From contig VWZX01006720.1 in NCBI GenBank assembly GCA_013399015.1, positions 249,302 through 313,301 on the forward strand: a stretch of DNA of 64,000 nucleotides, written 5' to 3'. Source of the DNA: Galbula dea (Eukaryota > Chordata > Aves > Piciformes > Galbulidae). The notes beneath the pieces were generated by a model, which did no database searches, had not been told where the DNA came from, and saw only the letters and a list, made by a program, of their open reading frames with translations. Below are positions 11,855-25,318 of this stretch, piece by piece (the stretch's first letter is position 1; the number at the start of each line of letters is the position of its first letter). Both the position numbers and the translations under genes were made by a program.

Positions 11855-12390
11855 CATGGAATCACAGAATGTTAGGAAGTGGAAGGGACCTTGAAAGATC
11901 CAGAGGTGGGCTACCAAGCTGGTAAAGGGCTTAGAACATACACCTTATGAGGAAAGACTGAGGGATCTGTGCCTGTTTAGCCTGGAAAAGAGAAGATTGA
12001 GGGGAGACCTTATTGCTCTCTATAACTACCTGAAGGGAGGTTGTAGAGAGGCAGGGACTGGTCTGTTCTCCCTGGTGGAGAGTGATAGGATGAGGGGAAA
12101 TGGATGGAAACTGCACCAGGGGAGGTTGAGGTTATATATTAGGAAGAATTTCTTTACTGAAAGGATTGTCAGCCATTGGAACAGGCTGCCCAGGGAGGTG
12201 GTTGGGTCACCATCCCTGGAGGTGTTTGACGGACAGGTGGATGTTGGGTTGGGGGGAATCATTTAGCGAGTTGATAGGGCTAGGACAAAGGCTGGACTCA
12301 ATGATCTTCAAGGTCTCTTCCAGCTGTAACTGTTCTGTGATTCTGTGATCATCTAGTCCAAACCCCCTGCCAGAGCAGGATTCCCTAGAC
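11855..12390 (-). mobile_element. CR1 fragment interrupted by another CR1
   Basis: Minus-strand CR1 tail of the young-looking subfamily (same 3' end as the copies at 16,367, 39,005 and 53,923). It occupies 11,855-11,900 and resumes at 12,347-12,390. Between the halves lies a plus-strand CR1. The four bases GATC occur at both edges (11,897-11,900 and 12,347-12,350), consistent with a short target duplication. Removing the insert restores a continuous CR1 tail. Confidence 0.85.
11901..12346 (+). mobile_element. CR1 LINE 3' fragment, inner (nested) copy
   Basis: Sense-strand CR1 starting in the last part of ORF2. The 89-codon frame from 11,997 reads the CR1 C-terminal blocks 'LYNYLKGGCREAG' and 'KLHQGRLRLYIRKNFFTER'. 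It ends in '...gttctgtgattctgtg'. It is 5'-truncated and lies inside the older minus-strand CR1. Confidence 0.88.
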
Positions 12391-12545
12391 GCATGGAATG
12401 ATTTGGATTGAAAGTGACCTTTCAAGGTCATCTAGTCCGACCCCCTGCAGTGAGCAGGGACATCTCCAACCCGATCAGGTTGCTCAGAGCCCCAAACAAC
12501 CTGACCTGGAATGGTTCCAGAGATGGGACATATACCACCTTTCTG
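12391..12545 (-). mobile_element. CR1 LINE 3' fragment
   Basis: Minus-strand CR1 tail abutting the preceding element at its 3' end ('gcatggaatgatttgg', then 'ggtcatctagtccgacccc'). It is the same 3' subfamily as the copy at 52,119-52,340, sharing the 'gggacatctccaac' and 'ggttgctcagagcccc' segments. Confidence 0.85.
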
Positions 12546-14964
12546 GTGGTTGAGGTAGCCTCTGAGGTACAAAGCCCATCCTCAGTGGCTCACTGCATAG
12601 CAGGGCTGGACATGGAGGCACATTTCAGAGGTAACATTGATTCTGATTGCACACTGGAATTGGGCAGGTTTCTAATCATGTTCAGTCTAACCTTTCAAAA
12701 CTGGCTCCTGGTTCCCCACTCTGCCCTCACTTCCTTTGGAACCTTTGACTCACAGTTAGAAGATGCAGCAATGCAGTGAGTGAAGCTGTGCATGGAGAAA
12801 GGCTTTTGGGTAAAACCTTTGTTTGCCCCACCTCTGTACCTCAGTAAAAGGCAGTAGCTGGGCAATGCTGAGGATTTGTGCTTCAGATTCCAACACAGGT
12901 GGTCCTTCTGTCCCTGGTTCATCTTGGTGTCTGGGTGTCTCCCCTCTGGTGTGTGTGTGTCAGGCAGTTAGTTTTATGAATATGAAGTGGTTTGATGAAA
13001 GTTGAGTGAAGCATCTTAGGTAATAAGTAATGCTCCATTAAAAATGAGAAAAAAAATCTTTTCCAATTGTTTCTTGTCTGTGGGGCAGATGGGTCCCAGC
13101 TACATCTCTCCTGGGCAGCACAGGTGCTGCAAGGCAGGTGGTGGTTATAAGTACATTGGACTTGGCCTCCCTAAGCCAGGCTGGTCCCAGCAGATTCACC
13201 CAGGCAGGGGCAGACGTGTGCATGGAAGGATATCCAGGTGTGGACAATGGCTGCTCTGGGCTGGAGGCTGTTGCTATCCCCAGAGTGCACGGCTAGACTG
13301 GGCTTTGGCTGCTCCTGGGACAGGGATCTGTGCTCTGGCAGGTTAGGTTGTCATCTCATCACCAGGATCTGGAGATACTCCAGTAAGACCAGGAGCTGAG
13401 TGAATGAATTGTGTCTGACTGTGGTGAGAAGGAACCTTTGTCTTTTGGATTGACATCTGAATCACCTCTCTTTTTATAGCCAGAAGGTTGGGTTGCTGTG
13501 ACTGCAGCTCCCAGCCCAGCGCCTGCTTGGGTTAATGACCATCGTCACGCAGGGCACAAGAGAACATACTTTGCTTGTTTCCCAGAAAATCGAGCCTCTC
13601 TAGGGGGATGCTCTCTCCACCCTGGCTCTGCTCTCCCAAGGGGATCCTGTGAGCAGCCCTTGCTGCTGGCCAGAGATGGGCTTATGCTCGTGGGGCTGCA
13701 CTAGCCATGGCACGTGCCGGGCTTGAGGCACTGCCTACGCTGTGCCACGGCTGCACCCGTGCTGGGGGCTGTGGATTCACCCACGGACACCCGAGGATGG
13801 TCTGCAAAGATGACACATTGCACACTTGTGTCTTCTAGCATGCTACAAACCCACTGCTTGCAACAGCTTTTGAAGTTCAGGAGAGTTGTGCTGGGGCTTT
13901 GCTTGGGTCTTGAAGGACCTGTCATGCCATGAGTGAATGTTTCTGTGGCTTGGATCTGCGTGACCAAGTCCCAGGTGGCTCTGCCCAGGGTCTGTCACCA
14001 GCCAAGCTCCCAGTTTCCATCTTTCATGGTGGAATTAGCCATTCCTCATTGCCTGTGTTCAGGAAAACCTTTGGCAGGGGACCACAATGTGCTGAGCTCC
14101 TGTTTGCACTTAGTGACTAATTAATGAGCTGGTTGGTCTCCCTTTACCTTGATAATGGACAACAAAACACAGCTTGCTTCTCTGATTTGCTTATTAACAG
14201 CTACATTTGTTTGTTTTTTTCATTCATGCCTCTTAAGACTCCTTTGGCTGCTACCTCCTCTTACCAGAGATGGATTCACCTGAGGACAACCCCATTGCTG
14301 ACCCTGATGGAAAGGGAGTGATTTAAAAGCCAGCTGAAGCTGTCTAGATGCATAAGGAATACTCAGTATGTTAAAAAACCTTTCTTTGTTTGGACTTAGT
14401 TTGAATAAGGAAAAATTGCTGTACATATAACTTCAGGGCAAAAATCACTGCTGTTTCCCACTCCACTGTATGGACTCTAAAGCAATAGTCACACATGGGG
14501 AAACTTCATCTGAGGTTCAAAAAAAAAACCCCAAACATATAAAACAGAATGAAAAAAGGATGATCTGTTGGAAGGACCATTGTGACTGAACCCCTTGGTT
14601 CATACAGGCTGGTGTGGCTCCGGGGCAGCATCTGAAGCACTATGCTCCAGAGCAAAACTCTTGCTCAGTGTCCGCACACATTTTAAATTGAGATCAGCAA
14701 AAGTGCTACTTCTGATATTAGGATTTTTTTCAGTCAATGCCTTTCTTTATAATGCAGCTTTTTGATAAAAAATATGTCTGTGTGGAAGCAGTCCATGGGT
14801 AGGTGTTTCAGTGGTGTCTTTCCATTTTCCTATGTTAAGCGCAATCAGTTGAATGGAAAAGTGCATGTGGGTATTGATATTTTAATAGGAAGGGCACTAT
14901 TTTAATAGTATGTGCAGAGAGCCTTGCCAAGCAAGGGTCAGCCCTGCTGGTGGGGGCAAAGACT
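12546..14964. other. Intergenic stretch
   Basis: No supported gene. Several small frames overlap on both strands, without motifs or convincing splice context. Confidence 0.4.
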
Positions 14965-17645
14965 GAGACCATCTCTAAAAAGGGTTGGAAGGGTGATCCG
15001 AGGAACTGCAGCCCTGTCAGCCTGACCTCAGCGCCAGGGGAGGTTATGGAACAGATCATTATGAGGGTGATCACACAGCAAGTCAAGGTGCCTGTGGACT
15101 GGAGGAAGGCAAAGGTCACTCCAGTCTTCAGAAAGGGCAAGAAGGAGGAGCCGGGTAACTATAGGCCGGTCAGCCTCACCTCCATCCCACGAAAGGTGAT
15201 GGAACACTTTATCCTCCACTCTGTCTCTAGGCATGTCAAGGATAAGGGGGTCATTGGGAGCAGTGAGCATGGGTTTACCAAGGGGAAGCCATGTTTGACC
15301 AACCTGATAGCCTTTGATGAGGACATACCCAGGTGGATAGATGAGGATAGAGCACTGGATGTGGTTTGTCTTGACTTCAGTAAAACATTTGACACTGTCT
15401 CCCACAACATCCTTGCAGCTAAACTGAGCAAGTGTGGTCTGGCTGATTGGGTGGTGAGGTGGATTGTGAACTGGTTGAATGACAGAAGCCAGAGAGTCGT
15501 GGTCAATGGGATGGAGTCTAATTGGAGGCCTGTGCTGCCATTCAGTGTGACTGAGAGAGGCTGGAGAGTTGGGCAGGAAGATATTGAATGAAATTCAACA
15601 AGGGCAAGTGTCGAGTCTTCCACCTGGGAAAGACCAACTCCATGGGTCTGTATAGGTTGGGGACTGACCTGTTGGAGAGCAGTGAAGGGGAAAGGGATCT
15701 GGGGGTCCTGGTGGATCAAAGGATGACCATGAGCCAGCAGTGTGCTCTTGTGGCCAGGAGGGCCAGTGGGATTCTGGGGTGGATTAGAAGGGGTGTGGTC
15801 AGTAGGTCAAGAGAGGTTCTTCTCCCCCTTTACTCTACCCTGGTGAGGCCACATCTGGAATATTGTGTCCAGTTCTGGGCCCCTCAGTTGAAGAAGGATA
15901 GGGAACTGCTTGAAAGAGTCCAGTGCAGAGCCACAAAGATGATGAAGGGGCTGGAACATCTTCCTGATGAGGAAAGGCTGAGGGAGCTGGGGCTCTTTAG
16001 CTTGGAGAAGAGGAGACTAAGGGGTGACCTCATCTATGCTTTTAAATTTGTGAAGGGTGGGTGTCAGGGAGATGGGATCAGGCTCTTCTCAGTGAAGCCC
16101 AGTGACAAGACAAGGGGCAATGGCTGCAAGCTGAAGCATAGGAAGTTCCTTGTGAATACAAGAAAAGATTTTTTCCCTAGTTCAGTTGCCAGAGCAGTGG
16201 CACAGACTTCCCAGAGAGGCTGGGGAGTCTCCTTCTCTGGAGATATTCAAAACCTGTCTGGACGCGCTTCTGTGTGACCTGGTCTAGGGAATCCTGCTGT
16301 GGCAGGGGGGTTGGACTAGATGATCTTTCAGGGTCCCTTCCAACTCCTAATATTCTGTGATTCTGTGAACCAAGGGATCAGGCCCAGTCAATATGGGTTT
16401 ATAAGAGGCACGTCCTGCTTAACTAACTTGACCTTCTTCTATGATCAGGTGACCCACCTTGTGGACAAAAGAAAGGACGTAGATGTTATCTGCTTGGATT
16501 TTAGTAAAGGCTTTGACACTGTCTGCCACCGCATTCTCCTGGAGAACCTGGCAGCTTGTGGTTTAGGCAGGTTTACACTTTGCTGGGTAAGGAACTGTCT
16601 GGAGGACCTTGCCCACAGAGTAGTGGTTAGTGGAGCTAAGTCCTGTTGGTGACTGGTCACAAGTGGTGTCCCCCGGGGCTTGGTAGTGGGGCCTGCTCTG
16701 TTCAATGTCTTTATTGATGATCTGGGTGAGGGGATTGAGGGGACTCTCAGTAAGTTTGCAAATGACACTAAGCTGGGTGGAAGTGTTGATGTGCTTGAGG
16801 GTAGGAAGGCCCTTCAGAGGGACCTAGATAGGCTGGATCAGTGGGTGGAGGCCAATGGAATGAGGTTTAACAAGGCCAAGTATTGGGTCTTACATTTCAG
16901 TCACAACAACCCCATGCCATGCTATAGGCTTGGGGTAGAGTGGCTGGAGAGCTGCCAGCCAGAGAAGGACCTGGGGGTGCTGGTCAGCTCCTGGCTGAAT
17001 GTGAGCCACCAGTGTGGTCAAGAAGACCAACAGCATCCTGGCCTGTATCAAAACAGCATGGCCAGTAGGACCAGGGAGGATATTGTCCCCTTGTGGCACT
17101 GGTGAGGCCACACCTTGAGTACTGTGTGCAGTTTTGGGCCCCTCACTACAAAGAAAATATAGGGACATTGAAATGTGTCTAGAGAAGGGCAACAAGGTTG
17201 GTGAGGGGTCTGGAGAATGAGTCTTATGAGGAGCAGCTGAGAGAACTGGGGTTGTTTAGCCTCAGGAAGAGGAGGCTCAGGGGAGACCTTCTCACTCTCT
17301 ACAACCACCTGAAGGGAGGTTGGAATGAGATGAAGGTTGGTCTCTTCTCTTGGGCTGCCAGTGAGAGGACAAGGGGGAATGGCTTCAAGTTGCACCAGGG
17401 AAAATTTAGAATAAATATCAGGAAAAATTTTTTCACTCAAAGTTGTCAGGGATTGGCCCAGGCTGCCCAGAGATGTGATGGAGTCACAGTCCCTGGATGT
17501 GTTTAAAGAGCATCTAGATGTAGTACTTAGGGACTTGGTTTAGTCTTAGGGACATGGTTTTAGATGACAGTGATAGGTTTGATGGTTGGACTTGATGATC
17601 TTGGAGGTGTCTTCCAACCTTGAAAATTCTGTGATTCTGTAATAC
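14965..17645 (+). mobile_element. CR1 LINE (outer copy, split by an inserted CR1)
   Basis: A sense CR1 of the classical type is split into 14,965-15,086 and 16,368-17,645. The first piece reads the RT segment 'NCSPVSLTSAPGEVMEQI' and stops in 'ITQQVK'. The second resumes with 'NQGIRPSQYGFIRGTSCLTN', the next residues in the CR1 RT, so the insert interrupts one element. The polymerase motif reads 'SKFANDTKL', so the usual FADD has become FAND. A stop near 16,652 and later frameshifts finish its coding capacity. The tail ends in 'gaaaattctgtgattctg'. Confidence 0.88.
15087..16367 (+). mobile_element. CR1 LINE (inner copy), RT catalytic core deleted
   Basis: A 5'-truncated CR1 starting at 'WRKAKVTPVFRKGKKEEPGN' of ORF2. 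It stays open to about 15,591, then shifts frame and continues open to 16,277 ('MKFNKGKCRVFHLGK' to 'KLKHRKFLVNTRKDFF'). The segment that would carry the FADD active site between these blocks is missing, so the copy could not encode a working reverse transcriptase. Its 3' tail is intact, ending in '...tattctgtgattctgtg' at 16,367. Confidence 0.88.
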
Positions 17646-20274
17646 CAAGTGAGGTCAGCAGAGTGTGAGGTGAGGAAACAAAGTGCGCACACAAAGAGCA
17701 CAAAACACACGAGGTCTGGGGGGGGAAATGTGTGTCTTCTTGACAATTTAATGCAGTAACCCTGAAAAATGCCTTTAACTCTGTCTGTTCAGTCCACACT
17801 GTGGTTTTGGGTGGGGTTTTTGTGTTGAATAAGTGTCTTGGACATTTCTTCCTGCAAGGTTTCAGCTGAGAAGTTTCCTAATGAACTATTCTGTTCTCAT
17901 TAGTTTAGGCAGGGCTGAAATGTTGACTAGTACCTGCCTGGAGTAACAAAGTCTGAGAACAGGTAGCCCATGGTTCTGTGCCTATCCCCAGGAGGTTTGA
18001 GCTGTATCTGTTCAGGTCTTGCAAGCACTGGCCCTGGCTTTGCGAGGTTTCCCTAGAGCTACCAAGCCCCATCCTGCAGAGCTGGCACTGGGCACAAGCA
18101 TGTAAAGCAGCTGCAGAGATGCTTCCACCAGCTAGCCAAAAATCAGCCCAAATCCAGCATCTTCATTCAGCATCCAGTATCTGTGCCACTGCAATGGACC
18201 CAGGAGGGTGGGGATGGGCAGGGTCCATGGTCCCTCAAGGCCACTTCACCAGCTGTGGTGTGTTTGCTGGCGGTGGTTAGTATTAAATGATCTTTTGGTT
18301 TAAGGAGAGTCTGTTCTGGTAGAAGAACAGGTGGTTTGGAACTTGAATGCCTTATCCAGGTGCAGGAATTTAAGCTAAATCCTCTCAGTTTCCTGCTGGG
18401 CAAAACAACATCACTCACTTTCTGTTCAGCAGGAAGCCCACAACTGTGTTTTTTTTCCCCTCAGCCCATAGTGGAGGAGGTTCTGTGAGTGCTCAGAAAG
18501 AGAGGACCTGAATTCAAAATGCTTGTAACAAATTGGTGAGTTGGCTCAAAATCAGCTACCTGGAATTAAATAAAGAGAAGGACAAATTACCAACTTCAGG
18601 AAGGAGAAGGTAAACACATTACCGCAAATGAGGAATAATTAGTGAGGCAGAAAAGTTTTTGTAGACATGTAGCTGGGCTCCATTTTCAGAGCAAGAGCTC
18701 ACTGCCCTGGTTAATGATTTTGCCCCACAGATGCATTCCTGGAGCCTGGGCTGGTAGCTGCATGGCAGTTGTGAGAGAAATGGCCTGTGAGTCAAGGGGG
18801 AGTGGTATTTAAACACACCAACCCTCATCTGTGTGGACACTTGTGGACATATCTACTTATATACTCAGATATACATGAACACACACATATATAAACACTT
18901 ATTATCCTGAGCAGGACTGCAATCCATTTTGTATCACTCTGCATAGATTTTGTTGAGGTAGTGATGAGCAGCAAAGTTAATTCACTTTCCTTTATCTATA
19001 TATTAATTGTATAATTTACATATGGAATATGTATGAAAATAGGCAGATATACCTATTTAGGTTTTGTTCTGGCTCCTCTGTCTTTACCATGTCAAAATAA
19101 GCTGTTATCCTCAAACAGAAATGTGCCTCATTTGAAAGGACAAAAGCATTATTCCATAGCTCTTTGTGGTTTTTGTTTCTTCTTGTTGATGAGTGAGCAT
19201 TCAGGGCAGCTGAGATAAATAGCATGAGGTTACATAGAAGTACATAAACTCAAAGTAGAAAACCTGTTTTAGATACATTCTCCCAACGGCTTGAAACTGA
19301 AGTCTCTTTGTTAAAAGCATATATATGTATAATTTCCACCATCCTGCATTAGGCCAGTTTGTTTTTCTCAGGGCTTGTGCAGGCTCCATTGATTTTTATG
19401 GGCTTTGAGGCCATAATAGGATGAAGCAAGAAGCATTTTAGCATGAACAACGTTGTTATGGAGCCATGTACAAAACTCTCAGCCAGGTTCAGTTCCTGCA
19501 AGGAGGTGCATGGAGACAGTGCTTATCATCCTTGGCAGAAGTTGTATGTGTTGGACATAACCCTTGTAACCCCTTGCCACCATTACCTCTCTCTCCAGAT
19601 GAAATGCCCAGTGACCCCCACAGCCTGTCAGGGTCAGCCTGGCCAGGCAGGTACCCCAGGGCGCTCTGATGCATGGCTCCATCTGCACCCTGCCTGTACC
19701 CAGCTCCTCAGGGCTCTGGAGCATGGCAGTGCCTGTTACCTGGTACAGGCATTACTCCTTGATGCCATGGCAAGGAATTCAAACTCTTCATCAAGACATT
19801 TATCTCCAAACGTTGAGTGAGCAGGACCTGGGCTTCTGCACTGGTGTGTGCAGAAGGCCATGGGAGCAGAGGCTGGCAGTTCTCAGTAAGGAGAGGATTT
19901 CTTTGAAGGAAATAGTTTGAATCCCATAAACCTTACAGAGACATGAAGTAAAAAAACTAAGGAAAAAGAAGAAATGCTTTTGGTATGTGGCATGAACTCA
20001 TGCAGATTCTCTTTCTACTGTGAATGCTTCCTAAAGCAGCACCCCAGAGGTCCCTCCCTTCATGGGTGTCTGTGTGCAGACCAGCTTCCCTGGCTCCTTT
20101 CTTCCTCCCAGTGTTGCTTCTAAACCAAAGCAGCAGCCCTCAGGAGAGCTCTGTGCAGAGCCCCAGCCACCAGCTGCTTTGTGCAGGTTGCTTGAGATCA
20201 TGATGGGCTTCAGCTGCACTTTCCATCAGCTTCTTTACTACCATCAGTCTGAGGATGAGTTTAGGGTTTGGGTT
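17646..20274. other. Intergenic stretch
   Basis: No supported gene. AT-rich segments occur around 18,850-19,350. Confidence 0.4.
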
Positions 20275-20396
20275 TGTGTGTTGGGGTTTTGTGTGTGTGT
20301 GTTTTTGTTTGTTTGCTTGTGGGTTTTTTTGTTGATACTTTGATTGTTTTTATTTATTTGTGTGTGGCTTTTTAATGGTTTTTGGGTTTTTTTTCA
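20275..20396. repeat. T/G-rich low-complexity tract
   Basis: A run of GTGTG, TTTGTTTG and poly-T motifs on the plus strand. It is simple sequence without a fixed unit. Confidence 0.75.
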
Positions 20397-21442
20397 ACTG
20401 AAAAAAAGAAATACCATGGCCAAGAGCATGGTTTAGGCAGCCAAGTGATGACACCAGTGGTAGGACACTACCAAAGAACATAACACTGTTTTTACCTGCC
20501 CCTTACAACAATGGTAGCACTCTGTCATGTTACCACTGATCAGTGAACTCATTAACACATGGAATTTTGAGTTAGTGTTTGGGACCAAATAACTCTGTGC
20601 ATTTCTTGTGTTTCCATGTATTGCCTCCAAGGACTTTTTGAGTGGAGAGTGGTACATTTGGCAATATTTACCTTCAGTGTGTGTGCCTCTGGACATCAGT
20701 ATCCCAGATGCAGAGTTCCACAGGAGTTTTATAGCATACTTGGGGATTTACTCTCATGCACATTTCAGAAACACAGGGAAACACAATTTTCTCTACTCTT
20801 AGTATATCCCAAAGCCTTATCTGAAGCCTTTGACATTCAGCAGCTTTTTATTGAAACGCTAAAATGCTTTTTCCAGGGAGGTGTGTGCATAGGACTGCAC
20901 ATCTCTGTATTTGTAGTGAATTTACCAAAGTTGGGCCTCTTTTAGCCTGAGTGCAGGGGGTGAGGTCTAGGGAAAAACTCTAGGACAAAAAGAATTTCCC
21001 ATGCAAAAGCAGCCAGATAAAATATCCAGGCTTTCTGGCTTGCAGTGCCTGCTATGGGCCACATCCACACATGAGAGTTCAGAAGCAACTACAACTCCAT
21101 CAGGAAACCAGTAGCCTGGAGTTGAAGTTTTGCCAGACTTCTTGTGTCTTGGGGGCTGTAAAGTTGGGATTCAAGAGAGTATTGGAAAAACAGCTATTTA
21201 GGATGTGGCACTGAACAGAAATGCAATTAAATTTAGCTTTATGTAATGTTTGTGCTTTTGATTATTCCAGAGGATGTATTTTTAAAATGAAAACATTTCC
21301 AACTCTATGGCAGCACTGAAGGTTCCAAGCTGGAAGGGGCTTGGGAATGACTTGGAAAACCCTTCCATTCTCATGAGGTTCTTTGCTTTAAAATCACTTG
21401 TGTTTGGGTTTTTAATTGTAGGGCAGACATAGCTTCGCCTGG
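20397..21442. other. Intergenic stretch
   Basis: No supported gene or named repeat seen. Confidence 0.4.
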
Positions 21443-21555
21443 GGCCATGAGCAGCTTTCTTGAGTGCAGGACCACAAGCATCACCCACTGCTATGGGGCC
21501 ATGAGCATGTCCCAGTGGCTGCAGGACCATGAGCATCTCCCGTGGCTGCAGGACC
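21443..21555. repeat. Degenerate minisatellite of about 28 bp, about 4 copies
   Basis: Units share 'ccatgagcat(g/c)tccc' and 'tggctgcagga' and vary in length by a few bases. The two units at the right end are the most alike. Confidence 0.65.
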
Positions 21556-24500
21556 AGCACCCAGAGAATGGCACCAGGAGCTGGATGTTGTCCTGAGCTC
21601 TCAGCATCCTCTTTGGTGTAGGTGGACTACCCTGCTCCAACAATTCCCTTCACTTTCTTCCCACTACAGACAAAGGGAGTGGCAATTAAAACCTTCAGTC
21701 TGACCATGCCTAGTCCCCAGCTGTGACCATTCAAAGCCTGTGGAGAAGGTCCATGGGGCTCAGCTCCACTTGTAGGCTGTGGGGCTGCTTCCCCTCCCAA
21801 GGCACAGCAGTGACCTTGTTTTCAGCAAATTTCTCTTTACCAAGCCCCTTGGGGGATTTTACACTTGGTAGTTTATGTGAGAAAACTGATGTGTGGAGAG
21901 AGTGATGAAATGTCATGCTTGACTCTCAGGGCTCTGTGAAGGGAAACCCCCAGCAGTGGTGGTGCCAGGAACACAGTTCCCAGCTGCTGAACCAGAGCTG
22001 CTCCTCTACTGTACACATATGCAGCAGGCACTAGCCCCACACAATTCACAGTAAAGCATCATAATTTCACACAGTGATAGCATTGCTGTGTTAATGAGTC
22101 AGGAGGTTGGACTTGCTGGCCAGCCCCACAAGCTACACAGCCACCCAGATGCAGGCAGCCACGGCAGGAGAGCTGCTTTCCCTCTGCATGGACACTGATA
22201 CTGGGGTTGTGTCCACAGGTACTAGCTGCATGGTGCAGAGCTGCTCCTCAGTGCCCTTGTGATCTGCTCAGCTTAACATTCACAGGCACAGTGCAGTGAG
22301 CCCTTAGGGCAGCTGGCACTGGCAGTGTCAGTTTATTTTGACTGGACTTAGTAGCTTTGAGAACCAGTTGGAAATCTTTCCTCTAACATCATCTGAGATA
22401 AAGAAAAGCAAGGGAAGGTTGAAAAGAAAAATTAAAAACAAGAAAAAACCCTAACCTTTCTGCTCAGTGCATCTTCTGCTGGGTTTGAAGATCACTTTCA
22501 GAACCTGTGCTCATTGCCCATGCACCACATGGGGCTGGCTTTGTGGGGGACCACTGGGGAGATCCAGGAAGGTCATGAAGGGGCAATGTTTCCTCAAGAC
22601 CTCCTGGAGACACCCTGAGGGAGCCTGGACAAGCGCCTATGCCTCCTGCACAGGCTTGGTCTCCAAGGGAGGGCTCAAAATCAAGTAGGTTCCATGCAGG
22701 ATGTGAGTATGAGGCTGGAGCACTGCCTGTGGCCAGTGGTGGTTGGGCTGCTCTGGGAGCTTGAACTTTTGCTCATGGGGATGCTGAAAAGCTGGTTTGT
22801 TGGTCTAGTAAAGCAGTGATTTCCTCTGAGAGCTCTGCTCTGACCCTGGCGCTCCTCAGCACCATGACACTGTCGAAGGCTAATGGCCAAAAGCAGAGCC
22901 ACACAACAGAGAAGGGATTGTGCCTCCACAGGCACCTGCTTTGGGGTGGTTTGAGTGTTTATATTTTTTAAAGCAAAAAGTGTCAGCTGTGATGTCTCCT
23001 GTGAGTCCAGGTGACAGCATGCACCTGTCCCAGAGCTGGTTCAAGCCACTTAGAAGTTTGGGGATAAGCTGGGTAGAGGAGCTGGGTTGGAACACCATGG
23101 GAGGGAGATTTCTGGGACCACCTGATCCTCAGAGCCTGCTTGGCCACACTGGCCATCCCCAGGGTGGAAATGAAACCAGTGATGAACAGGGTGACTTCCA
23201 TCCCTGCAGGGTCCCTGTGTGACTGCCCAGCACAGCGTTGGGAGCAGCCCAGTGGTGGCACCTGGGGAAGAAGCAGCCCAGGGCTGAGCAGGAACCCAAC
23301 ACTGAATTTGTTTTCAACCAAATCGTTTTATTTTTATTTCTCCCCTTTGGTGAATCTTTTGGGCTTACTAAAACAAACACGCTAGCTGCCAAAGCATGGT
23401 AGCCAAAGCCCAGTGTCACAGATGGGAAAATATATGTAGGACTGGGATATTGTGTGAGGTCAATGCCAAACCCCAGTGAATGGTTTCTGTTTCTAGGCTG
23501 CCCAGGAGGGAAGCAAACCTTTGTGTGGCTGGAGATGCTGTGGGTCCTGGGCATGTCTTCACAGCCAGGCAATGGGAGCACTTTGGCTGCCTTGTCAAAT
23601 GGCAAACTGGTTGAAGGTGCACACAAAGCTCTGACTGAAGCTTTTCCAGCCACAGACCTGAGGGAAATGGCTGCTGAGGAGGTCACAGGCTGAGTAGAAG
23701 GCAGGAGAGAAAAACAATGGCCCTGGAGAGATGCCTGGATGCTGAGAGCAGCGTGGGGCTGGGGCCATCTCTGCCAGGGCTAAGGGGTGCACGTGCTCCT
23801 GAAGCACCCACAACACCCACAGTTGGGTCCCTTCTTTGGATGGGGAGGGTTAACACTGCAGACTCTGTTCATGAGAAGGCAGACACTCCTTTTGCTGATC
23901 TTGATGTGGGGCTTGGCCGTGCCTCATACCCAGCCCCCAGGTCCCCACTGCAGCTGCAGGGCTCCTGTCCAGGCTCCAGTGATGGGAGCAAAGAGCCTTC
24001 ACTGTAGCCAAACCATAGCAAAACCAGTGCAAGGCTTCCATGACTTAGCCTTCGAAAGCCAAAGTTCAGTCCTCAAAGTGTATGATCTCCAACTCAACAG
24101 TGAGTGGCTCCCCAAGCTGCTCCAGCTCTTCTGAATCAGAGCAGGCAGTGTTGGAAAACGCAGCCTGGGAGCAGTTTGGCATTGGCAAGAGGACAAACAG
24201 GCTGGATCCTAGGAGAGCTCTTTCACAGCTGAGCATTTATGATTCACTGTTGAAATAAAACGTGTCCTGCAATTACTCACCACCCTTTGAGGCACTCAGC
24301 TGCTGCACCTCAAGCACCACAATTGGCACAGGGCTCTTTGCTGCATTAAGAGAGGTTCACTTCTAGTCTGCAAAGAAATTTGTGTCTGTGTGGCTATGAA
24401 GGGAGCTGAGGGTAGAGGAGTAGTGTCTGCTCTGCCCCACCTGAGGTGAGCATCTGACCAATGCTGCTGTCCCAGCTGGGTCCCAAAGCAGGTTTACCAT

Positions 24501-25318
24501 CTCTCAGTGTCCTGCAAGATGCAAAGGCAGCCACACAGAAGCCAAGGGCAAGCTTCTCCTTTACTCCACTGGAGCCAAGATTTCACCCCTGGTCACCTCC
24601 TCCTACAGAAGAACAACAAAAAAATCATTGCCATGGTGAGTTGTTGTCTGCAGAGATTCCCACAGCCGTTTTATTGCCTGGAGGAGGAAGAACGTGAACC
24701 CTGGAGGGAAGAACTTGCCAAAGTATTTAACATTTCTACATCTTGCATAGAGCTAAAGGTTCCCAAAAATCTTTAAAAATAACTGTGGTGATGTTTATTC
24801 AAGGCCTAAAGCTGGGCTGATGTTGAGATGTGGCATTCAGGGGACGGCAGCATGGGGAAGGAGAACCAGACCAGGGATTATCCCTGGAGCTGGGAAATGC
24901 AGTGGCATGGCCAGGAGGGTTCCTGCTGCAGACACCTTTTTGGTTCAAAGTCCTGGGCTCTGGGAGGGCAGTTGAGGATGTCAGAGGCTCTTCTAAATTC
25001 TTAGGTCCCTACTTCTCTTGTAGGGGGGCTGAGCGGCCAGAAAACCAGTGATATATGCTGCTGAGTGAGTGGCACTGATGGCAAGGGATGTGACACAGAC
25101 ACCTTTGCTTCTCTTCCAGGAATGGGTTAATACTCTGAAATAATCCTCCTTTAATGAAGATGGAAGTTCTCCGTGGTTGTTTCACCTGCCAAGTAACAAA
25201 AGCATGAGCCTCTGAGTTGAACAAGTCTGTGCCAGTGGATATGAGTGGGATAGGGAGGGCTTTGCTGAGGGCCTCAGTGGAATCCAGCTCCTAACTGAGG
25301 AACCTGAAACCCTGAGGG
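21556..25318. other. Intergenic stretch upstream of OXTR
   Basis: No supported coding exon. Open frames such as 23,129-23,686 on minus lack family motifs. Confidence 0.4.
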
